Shown here piece after piece: positions 7,758 to 15,806 of a DNA stretch of 64,000 bases (its first letter is position 1; the number at the start of each line of letters is the position of its first letter). Made by a program: the position numbers and the translations under genes. Origin of the DNA: Anaerolineaceae bacterium (GTDB taxonomy: Bacteria; Chloroflexota; Anaerolineae; Aggregatilineales; Phototrophicaceae); NCBI GenBank assembly GCA_002699585.1, contig PABP01000036.1, forward strand, positions 372,788 to 436,787, written 5' to 3'. The notes under the pieces were generated by a model. The model worked only from the letters and a program-made list of their open reading frames with translations. It was not told where the DNA came from and made no database searches.

Positions 7758-10004
7758 ATGACACAAACGGTTCTGATCCATGCGGATGGTACCAGCGCTT
7801 ATCAATCGCCTATATTGATGTACAACCGGACAGATGGCACTGCCCAGGCCATCAAACCCCATGACACGGACGATTTTGGGCCTGTCTTCCAGGTAGAACT
7901 CAGCGGCGATCAACCGTTCGTGTTCAAATTTCGGGATGCGGCGACGGATGCCGTCGAAGATGACAGCCTGTACCGGACGATCACGCCCAAGCACTTCAAC
8001 GATCATGGCGCGTTCTGGTGTCGCCATTGGCATGCTTTCGTCCATACTGCCCAGCCGCAGGCCCCTACCGGGCAATCCGCTACCGACGCTCTGAAAGCCT
8101 ATGCGTTCCATGAGCAGACGTTCATCAGCGACACGGGCGGACGCTATGGCCAGGGCGCCACGGTACTCAAAGAGGGCGGCGTCCTGTTCAGCATGTTCCA
8201 CCCACACGCGACACGGATCTTTGTCACGGGCGACTTCAACGACTGGCAGCATCCGGCCTGCGATGATCCCAATCCTGATCAATTCCTGGAGATGCAGCTC
8301 TATACCGGGTTCTTTGATGTGCCCAATATGTGGCTGCTGCCCGTTGAGCAGGCCCAGGCAGGCCAGGAGTATAAATTCTATGTGCTGTACGATGCCCTGA
8401 CGGGCGATACGGCCCGCGACGACCTACTGATGGTCGATCCCTATTCTCGCGTCCTCGGCCCAGATTACGAAAGCAACAACAGCGTCATCGTTGATCCAGC
8501 GGCGTACGAGTGGCACGATCAGGACTTTACGACGCCCGCGGTCCATGACCTGATCATTTACGAGCTGCATGTACACGGCTTCACGCATGATCACCCGGAT
8601 GTCCCCGAAGGCGACCGGGGCAAATTCGCAGGCATCAGCGACCGCATCGAAGCCAAATATTTCGATAATCTGGGTGTTACCTGCCTATACCTGATGCCCA
8701 TCGCGGAAGTGCCCACGCCCCAGGGAGAAACCGCACTGGGCTATAACACGTCGCTGTTCATGTCGATTGAGCGCGACTACGGCACACCGGATGAGCTGCG
8801 CCACATGGTCGATACGGCCCATCAGCATGGGCTGGCGGTCATCCTTGACGAGGTGTTCAACCACTCCGCCAATGCCTGGAACCCGCTGTGGAAGTTCATC
8901 CTCGACCATCCCGATGACATCGCCAACGATGCCGAAGGCGGCCTGTACTTCAGTGGGCAATCGCCCTGGGGCAACCGCATAGCGACTGAGCGCACCGAAA
9001 CGCAAAATATGCTCATCGACACCTGCAAGCTGCTCGTCACTGAATACCATGTCGATGGGTTCCGCTTTGATGCCACCCACACCTACTACATGGATCATGG
9101 CTTTCTGCATCGTCTAGCGAGCGAACTACAGGCACTAAAGCCGGAGGTCATCCTGATCGCGGAGAACCTACCCAACCAAACCGACCTCAATCGGCAGGGC
9201 TATGATGGCTTCGGTCAGTGGTGCGATTTCTTCCACGATGCGATTAAGTCCTTTTTACGCGGGGGCAAATTCGAGGGCACGGACGATATTCCAGAGAACC
9301 TGGGCGATATTTTTTACTTCTCCAAGGGCAAGTTCGCCGCCCATACGAATAATGTGGTCAACTACTGCGAAAGCCACGACGAGCATAGTGTTGCCCATGA
9401 GGTGGGTTTTGTGCCCGAACTCAATACCCCGCAGGCCAAAGAACGCAAAGCGCGTCTGGGCCTTATAGCGACGATGGTCGCGCTGGGGCAGCCCATGATC
9501 TACATGGGCCAGGAGCTGGCCATTGATCGTGAACGCAACCGCGTCTATTTCGACTTCCCAGAGAACTTCTCCGAACATGGTTTTTACCAGTGGTCGTCGC
9601 GGCTTATCAACCTGCGTAAACGCTATCCTGCGCTCAAGCTGCATGGCTTCAACCCGATTGAAGATGGCCTGTTCGAGTGGGTACTGGGTCCGTGGATGGA
9701 CGAACGCTCCGGGGGTGGTCGCCGCGTCTTGGGTTGGATGGCCACGCCCAATGACGAAGCGACGGACCGCATGGTCATCCTGCTGAACTTTGAAAACCAT
9801 CCGGTGGAAGTCGATATTCCATTTGGACTAGAAGGCGTGTGGGTGCGGCTGGCATCTATCGGCTATGTCGATGACATCGCGCCCTATGGCGACAACAGCA
9901 CTGACAACGAGTTTGCCATCCATTTGCAAGGCACGCAGTTCGATGGCTTTACGCTGCCGGATTCATCAGCGTTCATCTACAAATGGCAGCAACCGCTTGG
10001 CTAA
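7758..10004 (+). CDS. CBM48-GH13 alpha-amylase family enzyme, branching-enzyme-like
   Basis: This 748-aa protein has an N-terminal beta domain, a CBM48-like module (residues about 140-255, with IFVTGDFNDWQ), a GH13 catalytic barrel (about 265-620) and a C-terminal beta domain. The catalytic triad is Asp438 (GFRFDATH), Glu469 (LIAENLP) and Asp541 (CESHDEHS). The CBM48 module and the SHDE rather than NHDQ form point to alpha-glucan branching or debranching enzymes, with 1,4-alpha-glucan branching enzyme the closest guess. No signal peptide is seen, so it would act on intracellular glycogen or maltodextrin. Other glg genes are not in the window, so exact bond specificity is unproven. AAGGTC precedes the ATG. 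A terminator follows. Confidence 0.85.
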   Translation: MTQTVLIHADGTSAYQSPILMYNRTDGTAQAIKPHDTDDFGPVFQVELSGDQPFVFKFRDAATDAVEDDSLYRTITPKHFNDHGAFWCRHWHAFVHTAQPQAPTGQSATDALKAYAFHEQTFISDTGGRYGQGATVLKEGGVLFSMFHPHATRIFVTGDFNDWQHPACDDPNPDQFLEMQLYTGFFDVPNMWLLPVEQAQAGQEYKFYVLYDALTGDTARDDLLMVDPYSRVLGPDYESNNSVIVDPAAYEWHDQDFTTPAVHDLIIYELHVHGFTHDHPDVPEGDRGKFAGISDRIEAKYFDNLGVTCLYLMPIAEVPTPQGETALGYNTSLFMSIERDYGTPDELRHMVDTAHQHGLAVILDEVFNHSANAWNPLWKFILDHPDDIANDAEGGLYFSGQSPWGNRIATERTETQNMLIDTCKLLVTEYHVDGFRFDATHTYYMDHGFLHRLASELQALKPEVILIAENLPNQTDLNRQGYDGFGQWCDFFHDAIKSFLRGGKFEGTDDIPENLGDIFYFSKGKFAAHTNNVVNYCESHDEHSVAHEVGFVPELNTPQAKERKARLGLIATMVALGQPMIYMGQELAIDRERNRVYFDFPENFSEHGFYQWSSRLINLRKRYPALKLHGFNPIEDGLFEWVLGPWMDERSGGGRRVLGWMATPNDEATDRMVILLNFENHPVEVDIPFGLEGVWVRLASIGYVDDIAPYGDNSTDNEFAIHLQGTQFDGFTLPDSSAFIYKWQQPLG

Positions 10005-10013
10005 GCCTCAATC

Positions 10014-10050
10014 AAAAACGCGCCCGTATTATTCACGAGCGCGTTTTTTT
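10014..10050 (+). terminator. Rho-independent terminator after the GH13 gene
   Basis: AAAAACGCGC (10014-10023) and GCGCGTTTTTTT (10039-10050) form a GC-rich stem with A/T flanks on both sides. It lies 10 bp after the GH13 stop. The symmetric A and T tracts could let it work in both directions. Confidence 0.85.
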
Positions 10051-10282
10051 CGATAGACCCCGTACCCACCCTCACGGGCTGCTGTAAGATCAACGTCTGG
10101 TAGTTACAATGCTCAGTGCACAATGCCCTTGTGACAATACTGGGCGAAAATGTGCGATTTTTGGACATGCCCCATGTCCCCGATTGCTTTTAAGGCAAAT
10201 GCGTCAGTATTTTAGAACCCCTTGCTCCGGGCCGTGACGTTCGCCTCTTACAGATCAACCCGCTACCGTCTGTCGCTTGTGC

Positions 10283-10756
10283 TTATTGCGCAGGTGTTTC
10301 GATGAGATCCGCCTGCCAGTTAATTTGCTGGATCGCCGCGTCCAGTTGGCGGTAATCACGCGAGAGGTCGTCAATGCGCTGCTGAATCTCACGCACATCG
10401 ACGGTGGCTACCGCCTTGATTTCCGAACGGCTGTAGCGGAATTGGTTCTGGCTATTGAGCGCATTCAACACGCTGTTAAGCGCGGCACGCTCCGTCATCA
10501 GGGCATCCCGATCGGCGAGAGCATCAGTCAGCGTGCGCCCATCATCAAATCGAATGGCCGAGTTGGTACGATTGATCTGCTTGACCAGTTGCGTCAGTTG
10601 GGCAATGACCCGGTCCAACTCTGCAAATAGCTCCAGCGGGTCTTCCGCGGGCTGCTCGCCTTCCTGCACGATGGCGTTGCGTGCCAACCGTGCCTGTAGC
10701 TGCTGGATGCGCTTCTGGGCATCCGCACGATTGATGAGAGCCTCTGCTAATTTCAT
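10283..10756 (-). CDS. DIP1984 family coiled-coil protein
   Basis: The 157-aa protein is almost wholly helical and charged. It starts MKLAEALINRADAQKRIQQL and contains VQEGEQPAEDP, INRTNSAIRFDDGRTLTDA and YSRSEIKAVATVDV, the conserved blocks of the DIP1984 family. Heptad-like spacing suggests coiled coil from about 5-35 and 110-150. The function of this family is unknown; I make no functional claim. It is monocistronic, divergent from the PIG-L gene, and about 280 bp from the GH13 stop. The region 10051-10282 holds no gene that I can see. Confidence 0.8.
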   Translation of the reverse strand: MKLAEALINRADAQKRIQQLQARLARNAIVQEGEQPAEDPLELFAELDRVIAQLTQLVKQINRTNSAIRFDDGRTLTDALADRDALMTERAALNSVLNALNSQNQFRYSRSEIKAVATVDVREIQQRIDDLSRDYRQLDAAIQQINWQADLIETPAQ

Positions 10757-10949
10757 CGTTGTCCCAACCTCTTCACACTAAAAAGAAAAGCATATGGATC
10801 CGATTATACGCCAGCTTTTATAGTTCATAAAGGGTCATAAAGGGTTGGAGCATCATTTTCATTTTGGCAGATAGGATAGGCATTTTTTGTTTACTGGTCA
10901 CACCTTCTATAATCAGACATCTGTCATTGGCAAAATTAGGATTCTTACC

Positions 10950-12065
10950 ATGCGCATCTTAGCGGCTTACGCCCATCCCGATGATGAATGTTTTTGTTCC
11001 GGTGGCACGTTGGCCACGTATACAGCAGCTGGTGCGGAAGCGTTGGTCATTTCCGCGACCCCAGGTGATGCAGGCCAAATCCATGATAGTTACAACACGA
11101 CGCGGCAGACGCTCGGAAGCACCCGCGCGCGGGAACTCGAAGATTCGTGTGCGGCGTTGGGCGTGCAGCATGTACAGTGTTGGGATTACCCCGATGGGAG
11201 TCTGGCGCATGTGGATATAACGGAGGTGGTCGATAGGCTGGTCACAACCATGACTGAGTTCCAGCCCGACGTGGTGCTGACCTTCGGCCATGATGGTGGT
11301 TATGGTCATCCCGATCATATCGCCATCAGCTATGCGACCGAAGAAGCCGTGCGACGTATCAATGAGGACTCGACCAATACGATAATCCGGCTGTACTTCG
11401 CTTATTTCCCACAAAAAGAGATGCTGCTGGTCGAGGAACTCTCGAACTGGCTGATGACCAAAGATTTGCACTATCGGGAATCGCTGGATTTTCTGAAGGC
11501 GCTGAGCATCTTTGCAGAAGAATCGACTATGCTGCGGTACAGCAGCGATTTCGTCGATACCAACTGGTACCCACCGGGATTTTGCATCATTGAGCAGGGC
11601 GAACAGAGCAACAAGCTGTATGTGATTTTGTCCGGCAAAGTCGATGTCATGCGCGAGGCTGATGCCGGGTCGTTGGAACCTATCGCACAGTTGGGCGTGG
11701 GCCAATTCTTCGGAGAAACGGGCATCGCGCGACAACAAGCGCGCAATGCCTATGTCATCGCCCATGATGCCACCACCTGCCTGGAATTTGCTTATCAGCA
11801 GCCGACCTTATTCGAGGGGCGCGGTGAAGAAGCCCTCCAGAATGGCGAGCAGGAAGCTCCCATTCGCCCGCTGGAAAGGATTCACGCCACCCACGTCATC
11901 GACGTGCGCGAACACATCCTCCAAAAAATAGAGGCTATCGGCTGCCACCGCACCCAATTTCCGATCACACCCAGCATGTTCCCGCGGGATATGCTCAAGC
12001 GGCTGTTTGGGCAGGAATACTACGTGCGCATCTATCCCGAATTTGAGATGCAGACCCAGCTATAA
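10950..12065 (+). CDS. PIG-L/LmbE-type deacetylase with inserted cyclic-nucleotide-binding domain
   Basis: The 371-aa protein begins as a PIG-L zinc deacetylase: AHPDDE (8-13, His9 and Asp12 as metal ligands or base) and GHPDH (119-123, His120 and His123). From about 181 to 285 the sequence changes to a cNMP-binding beta-roll: YPPGFCIIEQGEQSNKLYVI, LSGKVDV, then GQFFGETG with Glu256 and QARNAYV with Arg265 at the phosphate-binding cassette. The last part, VIDVREHILQKIEAIGCHRTQF (approximately 317-337), is the usual C-terminal segment of PIG-L enzymes, so the CNB domain is an insertion, not a tail. The start is ATG at 10950 with TTAGGA upstream; a longer frame from 10887 has no such support. 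The likely role is cNMP-modulated removal of an acetyl group from an N-acetyl-aminosugar conjugate. Confidence 0.85.
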   Translation: MRILAAYAHPDDECFCSGGTLATYTAAGAEALVISATPGDAGQIHDSYNTTRQTLGSTRARELEDSCAALGVQHVQCWDYPDGSLAHVDITEVVDRLVTTMTEFQPDVVLTFGHDGGYGHPDHIAISYATEEAVRRINEDSTNTIIRLYFAYFPQKEMLLVEELSNWLMTKDLHYRESLDFLKALSIFAEESTMLRYSSDFVDTNWYPPGFCIIEQGEQSNKLYVILSGKVDVMREADAGSLEPIAQLGVGQFFGETGIARQQARNAYVIAHDATTCLEFAYQQPTLFEGRGEEALQNGEQEAPIRPLERIHATHVIDVREHILQKIEAIGCHRTQFPITPSMFPRDMLKRLFGQEYYVRIYPEFEMQTQL

Positions 12066-12100
12066 AGTGCTGAGTCTAGACAACCTATTCGCACACTATC

Positions 12101-12865
12101 CTAATCTTCTTCATTAGGTGCTAATCTAAATGTAAATATGAGATCGTTGTTCCTATCAGGATCATAAGTTGCACCAACCATGATCCCTTGCCTTGTGATT
12201 ACTGCAAGCGACACGTTTGACAATTTTGGATTAGCTTCAATCTGGCGAATCCTATACAATTCCAACCAGATCACAACGTCTTCATCATCAAAATCATCGA
12301 TGTAATTCCAAAATTCTATATCATCTAGCTCTGTTATATCTGTAAAATATTGTCCACGAACCGCCACCTCATTATATTCTCCGCCGACCCCACTTAATCC
12401 GGGTTGAGGCATTACACCTACAAAACCCATTTCTCCTGAGACGATCCCATTACCTATCCTCGAAAACTCGATAGTAATATCTTCTATGCCAAATTCCGAG
12501 TAACCATCATTACTTATGACTTCTCCAACTCCAGGTCCCCAACTTTCAACAAGATAGTTCAGAATAATTGAAGATTCTGCTGTTGCCGTTAAAATTCTTG
12601 GATCTGAAGTAACAATAGGCTCGGCTGTTGGTGTCAAGGCTTGAAGAGTGGCTGCCACAGCTTCTTCAATACTCAAAGTTGGTTGGACTAGAAGCGCATC
12701 TATCGTTGCTTGAACACTTGCATCGTATGTTGCTTGAACTGCCGTAGCAGTTGCATCACCATTACTATTAACCTGAGAAAGTGATGGTGACGCACTAAAT
12801 AAAGCTGATGCTGCCAATACTGCTAAAAAGACAAACGATAAAGTTCGACCAAGTATTACTCTCAT
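12101..12865 (-). CDS. Secreted protein with Ala/Thr-rich linker, unknown function
   Basis: This 254-aa protein has a signal peptide (FVFLAVLAASALFSA) and a low-complexity A/T-rich stretch (residues about 35-90, with ATATAVQATYDASVQATI) of the kind common in Chloroflexota envelope proteins. A globular C-terminal domain (about 100-254) starts with ESWGPGVGEV and ends with DLIFTFRL. It resembles the C-terminal domain of the neighbouring gene at 12954-13823 in the order WGPG-G, EDI, G-(Q/K)-F-D, LAVI-G, (I)-TF. No known family is recognised. The DNA is visibly AT-richer than its neighbours. It is convergent with the PIG-L gene 35 bp away. Confidence 0.7.
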   Translation of the reverse strand: MRVILGRTLSFVFLAVLAASALFSASPSLSQVNSNGDATATAVQATYDASVQATIDALLVQPTLSIEEAVAATLQALTPTAEPIVTSDPRILTATAESSIILNYLVESWGPGVGEVISNDGYSEFGIEDITIEFSRIGNGIVSGEMGFVGVMPQPGLSGVGGEYNEVAVRGQYFTDITELDDIEFWNYIDDFDDEDVVIWLELYRIRQIEANPKLSNVSLAVITRQGIMVGATYDPDRNNDLIFTFRLAPNEED

Positions 12866-12953
12866 TTTTCACTCCTTATATCGGACCTTTAGAAAATTTT
12901 GGAAATAGTAACACAAATCTGTATTCTTCAATTAATTGCGTCGATATAATCGA

Positions 12954-13823
12954 TTAAGCCGAGAAGGTCCATATGGACGCTTTGGAAACATTATCAAATA
13001 TCAGCCCAGTGATATCACCTAGAGAATTTACGATAGCAATACCTTGCTTTGAATTCGTGCCATCTTCTATTGTCCAAAACAGCCACAATTGAGCTGATTC
13101 ATCGTTTGCACTATTTAGCAAATTCCATGGCAGGGTTGAATCAACAGAATCGAAATCATCAAAGAATTTACCGTCTATATATACAGTCCCAGATCGTATC
13201 GGCCCATCTGATTCCCATGAAAGCTGTCCTTGGAATGTCTGCAAATCTACCTGTGTCACCCGTAATCTGACATTTTCTATGTCATCCTGTTCCCCTGCCA
13301 CAATGTCAGTATGATCTCCGTTACCAGGCCCCCAATATCTATTACCGAGAATAGGATTCTCAATCTCAAAGGAATTCGTTTCCACTATCGTAGATTGTAT
13401 AGATTCGCTTGATGAAGCTTCCACGGTAGGCGTTTTAGAAGGCTGTATAACCTCTGTGGGGGATGGAGTAGCAGACGAAATTAATTGAGGGGTGCTGGAG
13501 GCAATCGTTACCACAGTAGGCTCAGGAGTTACAGAAACAGGAATCTCTACGATTGTTGGCTCTCTCGTAGCAAAGGTCTCTGTTTCTGTAGAAGTAAGCT
13601 GGATTTCTGTTGTGGCAGTGCTTACCTCAAAAGGTGTCACTGTGACTGTTTTGCTTGGTGTCGCACTTGCAATCAACACTGGCGTCGATTGACTCTCTCG
13701 ACTGATAAGTGCAGCGATAACTGTGAATATACCCGTAATTATTGCAGCCAAAATTCCAGCCAAAATTGCATATCTGCCATCTATGTTGGCAATAGTAATA
13801 GACTTGTCAGAATTTTCCGACAT
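12954..13823 (-). CDS. Membrane-anchored protein with Ser/Thr-rich stalk, unknown function
   Basis: The 289-aa protein has a short cytoplasmic N-terminus, one transmembrane helix (YAILAGILAAIITGIFTVIA, about 18-37), a long Ser/Thr/Pro/Glu-rich stalk (about 45-150) and a C-terminal domain (about 152-289) starting NRYWGPGNGDHTD. There is no signal-cleavage site, so the domain should be displayed outside the membrane. The C-terminal domain looks paralogous to that of 12101-12865. Its function is unknown. Both genes run the same way, 88 bp apart, and may be co-transcribed, with this one first. Confidence 0.7.
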   Translation of the reverse strand: MSENSDKSITIANIDGRYAILAGILAAIITGIFTVIAALISRESQSTPVLIASATPSKTVTVTPFEVSTATTEIQLTSTETETFATREPTIVEIPVSVTPEPTVVTIASSTPQLISSATPSPTEVIQPSKTPTVEASSSESIQSTIVETNSFEIENPILGNRYWGPGNGDHTDIVAGEQDDIENVRLRVTQVDLQTFQGQLSWESDGPIRSGTVYIDGKFFDDFDSVDSTLPWNLLNSANDESAQLWLFWTIEDGTNSKQGIAIVNSLGDITGLIFDNVSKASIWTFSA

Positions 13824-13918
13824 CTGCTGATCTCATCATTGCTTCAAAAACATGACAGATTATGTCAATTTATTCTTACTTTTGCAATTAAGTCTGCTAT
13901 TGCTTATTGAACAACTAA

Positions 13919-14701
13919 CTAGATCGAGCGCATGGCCCCGCCATCGACGCGCAAGGTCGCGCCGGTGATGTACGACGCAGCCGGTGACAGCAAAAAGGCC
14001 CCAGCCTGCCCAAAGTCATCAATCGTACCCAGGCGTCCCAGCGGAATATTGGCGATATTGCGCTCGCGCACTTCCTCGACCGTCAGGCCCTCTTTTTCAG
14101 CCGTATTCTGGTCGAGTTGGGCAACGCGGTCAGTATCAATGCGGCCCGGAATCAAGTTGTTGACGCGGATGCCATCGTCGGCCAGTTCATCGGCCAATGT
14201 TTTAACCAACCCCATGACGCCGGAGCGCATGACGGTCGAGAGTGCCAAGCGCGGGATCGGCTCTTTGATTGAAGACGAGGTCACGGTCAGGATGGCGCTG
14301 CCGGGAGCCATATGCGGCAAAGCCGCTCGGATCATGCGTACGCTGCTCATCAGGGTCAGTTCAAAGGCCGATTGCCAGTCTTCGTCGGTCATGTCTTTGA
14401 TGAGCATCGCCGGAGGCCCCCCGGCATTGACCAGCAGCGCATCAACGCGGCCCCACTTTTCGACGGTAGCATCTACCCAATGCTGGATGGCCTGCGGATC
14501 GCGCACGTTGCAAGCCGTGCCCATCACTTCCGCGCCCGTTTCCTCCTGCAATTTGACTGCTGCCTGATGAATCTCCACGGCGTTGCGGCTGCATAATGAA
14601 ACCTTCGCGCCGTTCTGGGCCAGCGCCCTGGCGACCCCATAACCCAGCCCTTTGCTGGATGCCGCCACCAATGCCACTTTGTCCTGTAAGCCTAAGTCCA
14701 T
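13919..14701 (-). CDS. SDR family protein with altered catalytic residues
   Basis: The 260-aa protein has the SDR Rossmann fold: a cofactor motif ASSKGLGYGVA (14-24), VNAGGPP (91-97) and a C-terminal GATLRVDGG. It is FabG-like by length and order. The active site is unusual: the usual YxxxK is replaced by S155-T-V-M-R159 (LALSTVMRSG), while the serine (TVTSSS, about 141-143) is kept. Classical hydride transfer by Tyr/Lys is therefore doubtful, though this Ser/Arg form recurs in a distinct SDR subgroup. It is the second gene of a two-gene operon, 12 bp after the DapA-family gene, so the two probably act on one metabolite. Confidence 0.85.
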   Translation of the reverse strand: MDLGLQDKVALVAASSKGLGYGVARALAQNGAKVSLCSRNAVEIHQAAVKLQEETGAEVMGTACNVRDPQAIQHWVDATVEKWGRVDALLVNAGGPPAMLIKDMTDEDWQSAFELTLMSSVRMIRAALPHMAPGSAILTVTSSSIKEPIPRLALSTVMRSGVMGLVKTLADELADDGIRVNNLIPGRIDTDRVAQLDQNTAEKEGLTVEEVRERNIANIPLGRLGTIDDFGQAGAFLLSPAASYITGATLRVDGGAMRSI

Positions 14702-14713
14702 TTTTTGACCTCC

Positions 14714-15628
14714 TTAAAAGAGAATTTTCTGTGTCGGGTCGCTGATGCCGACCCGCTGCAGTAGCCAGGTAATTTCATCGTGGCTGCTGCTGTCAATCGG
14801 GTTGAATGGCTCACGCGGAGAGCCATGTGCAATTGCACCACGTCGCCGCAGCAGTTCCTTACGAATCGTCAGGTTGATCTGCGGCTGATTCTCATAGCGG
14901 ATCAGGGGCAAATAGTGATCGAAGATGCGCTGGGCTGCGTCGGTATCGCCTGTGGTATAAGCATCATAAATTGCGATCAGAATCTCTGTAAAGGCGAAGC
15001 CCGTCATCGTGCCTGATGCCCCACGATGCAGTTCTTCCAACAGGAACATGCCACCCAGGCCACCAAAGATCGTGAATTTATCGGTTCGCCGACGAATGGC
15101 GCTGATCTTCTGCATGAGGGGCGGGTCTTCCAGCTTGAGGTGCCGTGCGTTGGGGATGGCCTCAGCCAATCGTGCCAAAAAATCCGGCGACATGATGACG
15201 CCATTCACAGGTGGGAAGTCCTGCACGACAATCGCGCCATCGATCTGTTCCGCGATCCGGCTGTAGAGCGTCAGAACGTTATCATCAGTGGGATCGGCCA
15301 TGCGCGGCGGTGCGATCATGACGCCCGCTGCCCCAGCAGCAAAAGCCGCCTGACTGAGCTGAATACATGTTTGCAGGTCGGCGTGGCTGGTCCCAACGAC
15401 AACCGGAACCCGTCCGGCAACGGTCCCAAAGACGGTATTCATCACCAGCGTGCGTTCTTCGACGGACAGCTTGGCCGCTTCACCCAATACCCCCAGGATG
15501 GTCAGGCCATGTGCGCCCTTGTCGATCTGGAAATCCACCAGTCGGCGCAAGCTATCGACATCGACCTGGAGCGCAGTATCAAATGGGGTCGCCAGAATAT
15601 TGAATATGCCTTTGATCGCGTCTGTCAT
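14714..15628 (-). CDS. Dihydrodipicolinate synthase/N-acetylneuraminate lyase family protein
   Basis: The 304-aa protein is a class I aldolase-type TIM barrel. GVLGEAAKLSVEER (46-59) is the family's G-x-x-G-E pyruvate-binding motif, and Lys165 in RHLKLEDPP is the Schiff-base lysine. The tyrosine normally found in the (Y)N-x-P motif is missing; the segment reads VVQDFPP (134-140). That argues against DapA and for a catabolic keto-acid lyase or dehydratase. It is the first gene of an operon with the SDR protein. An L-2-keto-3-deoxy sugar acid is one possible substrate, but nothing in the sequence decides this. Confidence 0.85.
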   Translation of the reverse strand: MTDAIKGIFNILATPFDTALQVDVDSLRRLVDFQIDKGAHGLTILGVLGEAAKLSVEERTLVMNTVFGTVAGRVPVVVGTSHADLQTCIQLSQAAFAAGAAGVMIAPPRMADPTDDNVLTLYSRIAEQIDGAIVVQDFPPVNGVIMSPDFLARLAEAIPNARHLKLEDPPLMQKISAIRRRTDKFTIFGGLGGMFLLEELHRGASGTMTGFAFTEILIAIYDAYTTGDTDAAQRIFDHYLPLIRYENQPQINLTIRKELLRRRGAIAHGSPREPFNPIDSSSHDEITWLLQRVGISDPTQKILF

Positions 15629-15713
15629 AGTGTGCCCTGTCTGCTTAGTCGCTCCACCTTTCTATTATAGACAGGTGGGCCAGCCCTGGCACGTTCTCTA
15701 TAGCAGTTGGACA

Positions 15714-15743
15714 TAAAAAGGCGAACCCGGTTGGGGTCCGCCT
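15714..15743 (-). terminator. Rho-independent terminator after the GH3 gene
   Basis: Read on the minus strand, AGGCGGACCC pairs with GGGTTCGCCT across a short loop and is followed by TTTTTATG. It lies about 65 bp after the GH3 stop, beyond a palindromic repeat. Confidence 0.7.
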
Positions 15744-15758
15744 GATTGTTTCTGTCAT

Positions 15759-15786
15759 GTAGTGGCAAGGCATGCCTTGCCACTAC
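15759..15786. repeat. Perfect 28-bp intergenic palindrome
   Basis: GTAGTGGCAAGGC (15759-15771), AT, GCCTTGCCACTAC (15774-15786): two 13-base arms that are exact reverse complements. No T tract follows. It lies between the GH3 stop and its terminator and looks like a REP-type palindromic element; the right half of the repeat at 28712 also ends in a GCC-CCTAC pattern. Confidence 0.75.
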
Positions 15787-15806
15787 GCTAATTGTTGCTG
15801 TGGATG

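Noticed and set aside
13380..13690. Repetitive Ser/Thr coding stretch that looks like a tandem repeat
   Set aside because: It is the low-complexity stalk of the membrane-anchored protein, with irregular units; not a CRISPR or DNA tandem repeat.
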